This document shows positions 62,630-64,000 of a DNA stretch of 64,000 nt, in pieces. Where the stretch lies: the NCBI RefSeq assembly GCF_034471385.1, contig NZ_JARGYU010000001.1:124001-188000 (forward strand), read 5' to 3'. Origin of the DNA: Lyticum sinuosum (GTDB lineage: Bacteria > Pseudomonadota > Alphaproteobacteria > Rickettsiales > Midichloriaceae). The notes below the pieces were generated by a model. It ran no database searches, was not told the origin of the DNA, and saw nothing but the letters and a program-made list of their open reading frames with translations. A program made the translations under genes and the position numbers. How positions within the stretch are numbered: position 1 is the stretch's first letter; each line of letters opens with the position of its first letter.

Positions 62630-62775
62630 ATTATATACTTTATTAAATAATTAGTATTTTATGACTATATAAAAATAATATTAATATTAGATTATTTATT
62701 ATGTTGCTAAAAAATAATATGCACGCTAATATGATCTAGCATAATAAAATATTCAAATTATACTTTATTTATATT

Positions 62776-64000
62776 GTGAATTATAAAATAGTTATTGCAT
62801 ATATATTGGTTGGTACAATATTTTTATTTACATTACTTATGTCTCATTTTTATATGCAAAAAGATATAGATGATGTTCGCAAAGAAATAGAAATTAAGAA
62901 TAGCTCATCTGTTAGAGATGAAATTATTGATGTTTTAAAAAATGATTCTGAAGTATATGAATTAATATCTAATGGATTATCATCTATAAAGAAAAAAGAT
63001 GAATTAGATGATTCTATAATTAAAATTAATCCAGAAAATAAATTAATTATAAAAAAAGAAATAATTGATTATATTGATAATAATTCAGATCAAATTTTAA
63101 ATTCATTAAAAAATTACTATCAAAAGAAAAAACATTCTGATATTAATAAAAATAATAAAAGAATTTTAGAATTATCGTATAAAATATATGATAACTCATT
63201 GCCTCAATTAGGCAATAAAAATATTACTAATGAAAAAACTATTGTTTCTTTTTTAGATCCATATTCACAAGAATCAAAAAACACTTTTTTTAAAGAAGTT
63301 GAGATTTTTAGAAAAAATCCAGATTCTATAAAAATTATTCATCATTGGATTCCAATTATTAGTCAATCTTCAGTATTAGTAAGTAAATTCATAATTTCTG
63401 TATATTTATATGATTCGACTAAATATTTAATATTTGTTGAAAATTTATTTAAAGAGAATGTTTATGATCTTGAAAAATTAATGTTTTTAGTAAAAAAAAT
63501 AGGAATTGATGATGAAAAATTTAAAGATTTTATAAAAAATGAAGATAAATCTTCAAATATTAATAAAATAATAAAAAATAGTATTGATATATTTCAGAAT
63601 CTAAATGGGAAAACAGTTCCATATAATATTATAGAACAAAAAGTTACTAATAAATCTATTGATATTAAAGATGTATTTTATAATAACAACAGTTTAGATA
63701 TAAATACTAATAATAAAGAAAATATTGATATGGTAAATAAAAAAAATGATTTTGAACAAGAACAAAAAAATGATAATTTATTAATTTTTCAAAATAGAAA
63801 TGTCAGGAATACAGAAAATCCAGAAAAAGATAGTAAAAATCTTGTAAAAAATAATAATGATTCATTTACATTAGATAAAAATTTAAATTCTAAAGATTTA
63901 AATAAAGAAGATAAATCTAATTTAAAAGAGAATTTTTATAATAAACGAAATCTAGAAAATAATGAGGTATTTAATAATTCTCCTTCATCTTTTGGAGAAA
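62776..64000 (+). CDS. DsbA-like thioredoxin-fold protein lacking CxxC (partial, GTG start)
   Basis: An open frame runs from GTG 62776 to the window end (408 codons, incomplete). An N-terminal anchor (IVIAYILVGTIFLFTLL, about 5-21) is followed by a linker with the Rickettsiales DsbA-type helix pair (EIIDYIDNNSDQILNSLKNY). Next comes a DsbA-like domain: TIVSFLDPYSQESKNTFFKE, IIHHWIPIISQSSVLVSKF, YLIFVENLF, and a cis-proline-like GKTVPYNII. The catalytic C-x-x-C position reads SQES, so thiol-disulfide exchange is not possible there. A long Asn/Lys/Asp-rich tail begins near residue 290. The fold assignment is by pattern, not by search. Confidence 0.6.
   Translation, partial: MNYKIVIAYILVGTIFLFTLLMSHFYMQKDIDDVRKEIEIKNSSSVRDEIIDVLKNDSEVYELISNGLSSIKKKDELDDSIIKINPENKLIIKKEIIDYIDNNSDQILNSLKNYYQKKKHSDINKNNKRILELSYKIYDNSLPQLGNKNITNEKTIVSFLDPYSQESKNTFFKEVEIFRKNPDSIKIIHHWIPIISQSSVLVSKFIISVYLYDSTKYLIFVENLFKENVYDLEKLMFLVKKIGIDDEKFKDFIKNEDKSSNINKIIKNSIDIFQNLNGKTVPYNIIEQKVTNKSIDIKDVFYNNNSLDINTNNKENIDMVNKKNDFEQEQKNDNLLIFQNRNVRNTENPEKDSKNLVKNNNDSFTLDKNLNSKDLNKEDKSNLKENFYNKRNLENNEVFNNSPSSFGE

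Overview
The window is extremely A+T-rich, with long A/T-only intergenic stretches, microsatellites and asparagine/lysine/isoleucine-rich proteins. It has single, scattered copies of housekeeping genes. The gene set combines an outer membrane (lptD, bamA, an LptF/LptG permease, rseP), peptidoglycan genes (ftsW, a DD-carboxypeptidase, an NlpD-like lipoprotein), complex I (nuoH), a VirB-type type IV secretion system (virB8-virB9-virB10), flagellar genes (fliR, a FlgL-like protein), HemJ, QueE, GatB and alphaproteobacterial-style AddA and IalB-like proteins. This points to a reduced, host-associated alphaproteobacterium. T4SS plus flagellar genes suggest a Rickettsiales lineage of the Midichloriaceae type, such as a protist endosymbiont. 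That placement is inference from gene content only.

Layout. 0-5.4 kb: a DciA-like fragment, hemJ, holB, one member of an unrecognised membrane-protein family, and rsmA carrying a long heptad-repeat insert. 5.4-14.1 kb: envelope biogenesis (lptD, yidC, an LptF/LptG permease), an AhpD-like protein without its active-site cysteines, an RluB-type pseudouridine synthase and a PAP2 phosphatase. 14.1-18.6 kb: virB8-virB9-virB10, then an enlarged rnpB on the minus strand. 19.4-22.5 kb: fliR, rpmJ, ybeY (with no usable start codon in frame) and a CorC-like gene. 22.5-27.1 kb: three adjacent repeat-rich proteins of unknown function, two of which share a C-terminal hydrophobic module. 27.2-43 kb: ubiA, an RND periplasmic adaptor, tRNA-Lys, nuoH, ftsW, pth, a Gln-rich protein, an NlpD-like protein, tig, comF, ychF, fabF, gatB, tRNA-Ala and tRNA-Gly. 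43-51.3 kb: an rseP-bamA-queE cluster on the minus strand, an IalB-like protein, a DD-carboxypeptidase and FlgL-like. 51.5-55.9 kb: metG, alaS. 56-60 kb: a tandem array of three more members of the membrane-protein family. 60-64 kb: addA without its nuclease domain and the start of a DsbA-like protein lacking CxxC.

Two themes stand out. First, a multi-copy family (four intact genes plus remnants) has a conserved ~130-residue N-terminal domain, a variable hydrophobic middle and a conserved C-terminal GDGLCK region. It lies beside rsmA and again between alaS and addA, where a near-identical fragment of the rsmA 3' end is embedded, so the array grew by segmental duplication. With the VirB system nearby, these are candidate secreted or surface membrane proteins. 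Second, the DNA is full of tandem duplications. At least five are direct duplications with a spacing of about 168-194 bp located at gene 3' ends (yidC, the RluB gene, virB10, ybeY, the 665-residue gene). In-frame minisatellites also occur inside core genes (rsmA 21 nt, the Lpt permease 48 nt, bamA 96 nt) and inside the accessory proteins (33 nt, 84 nt).
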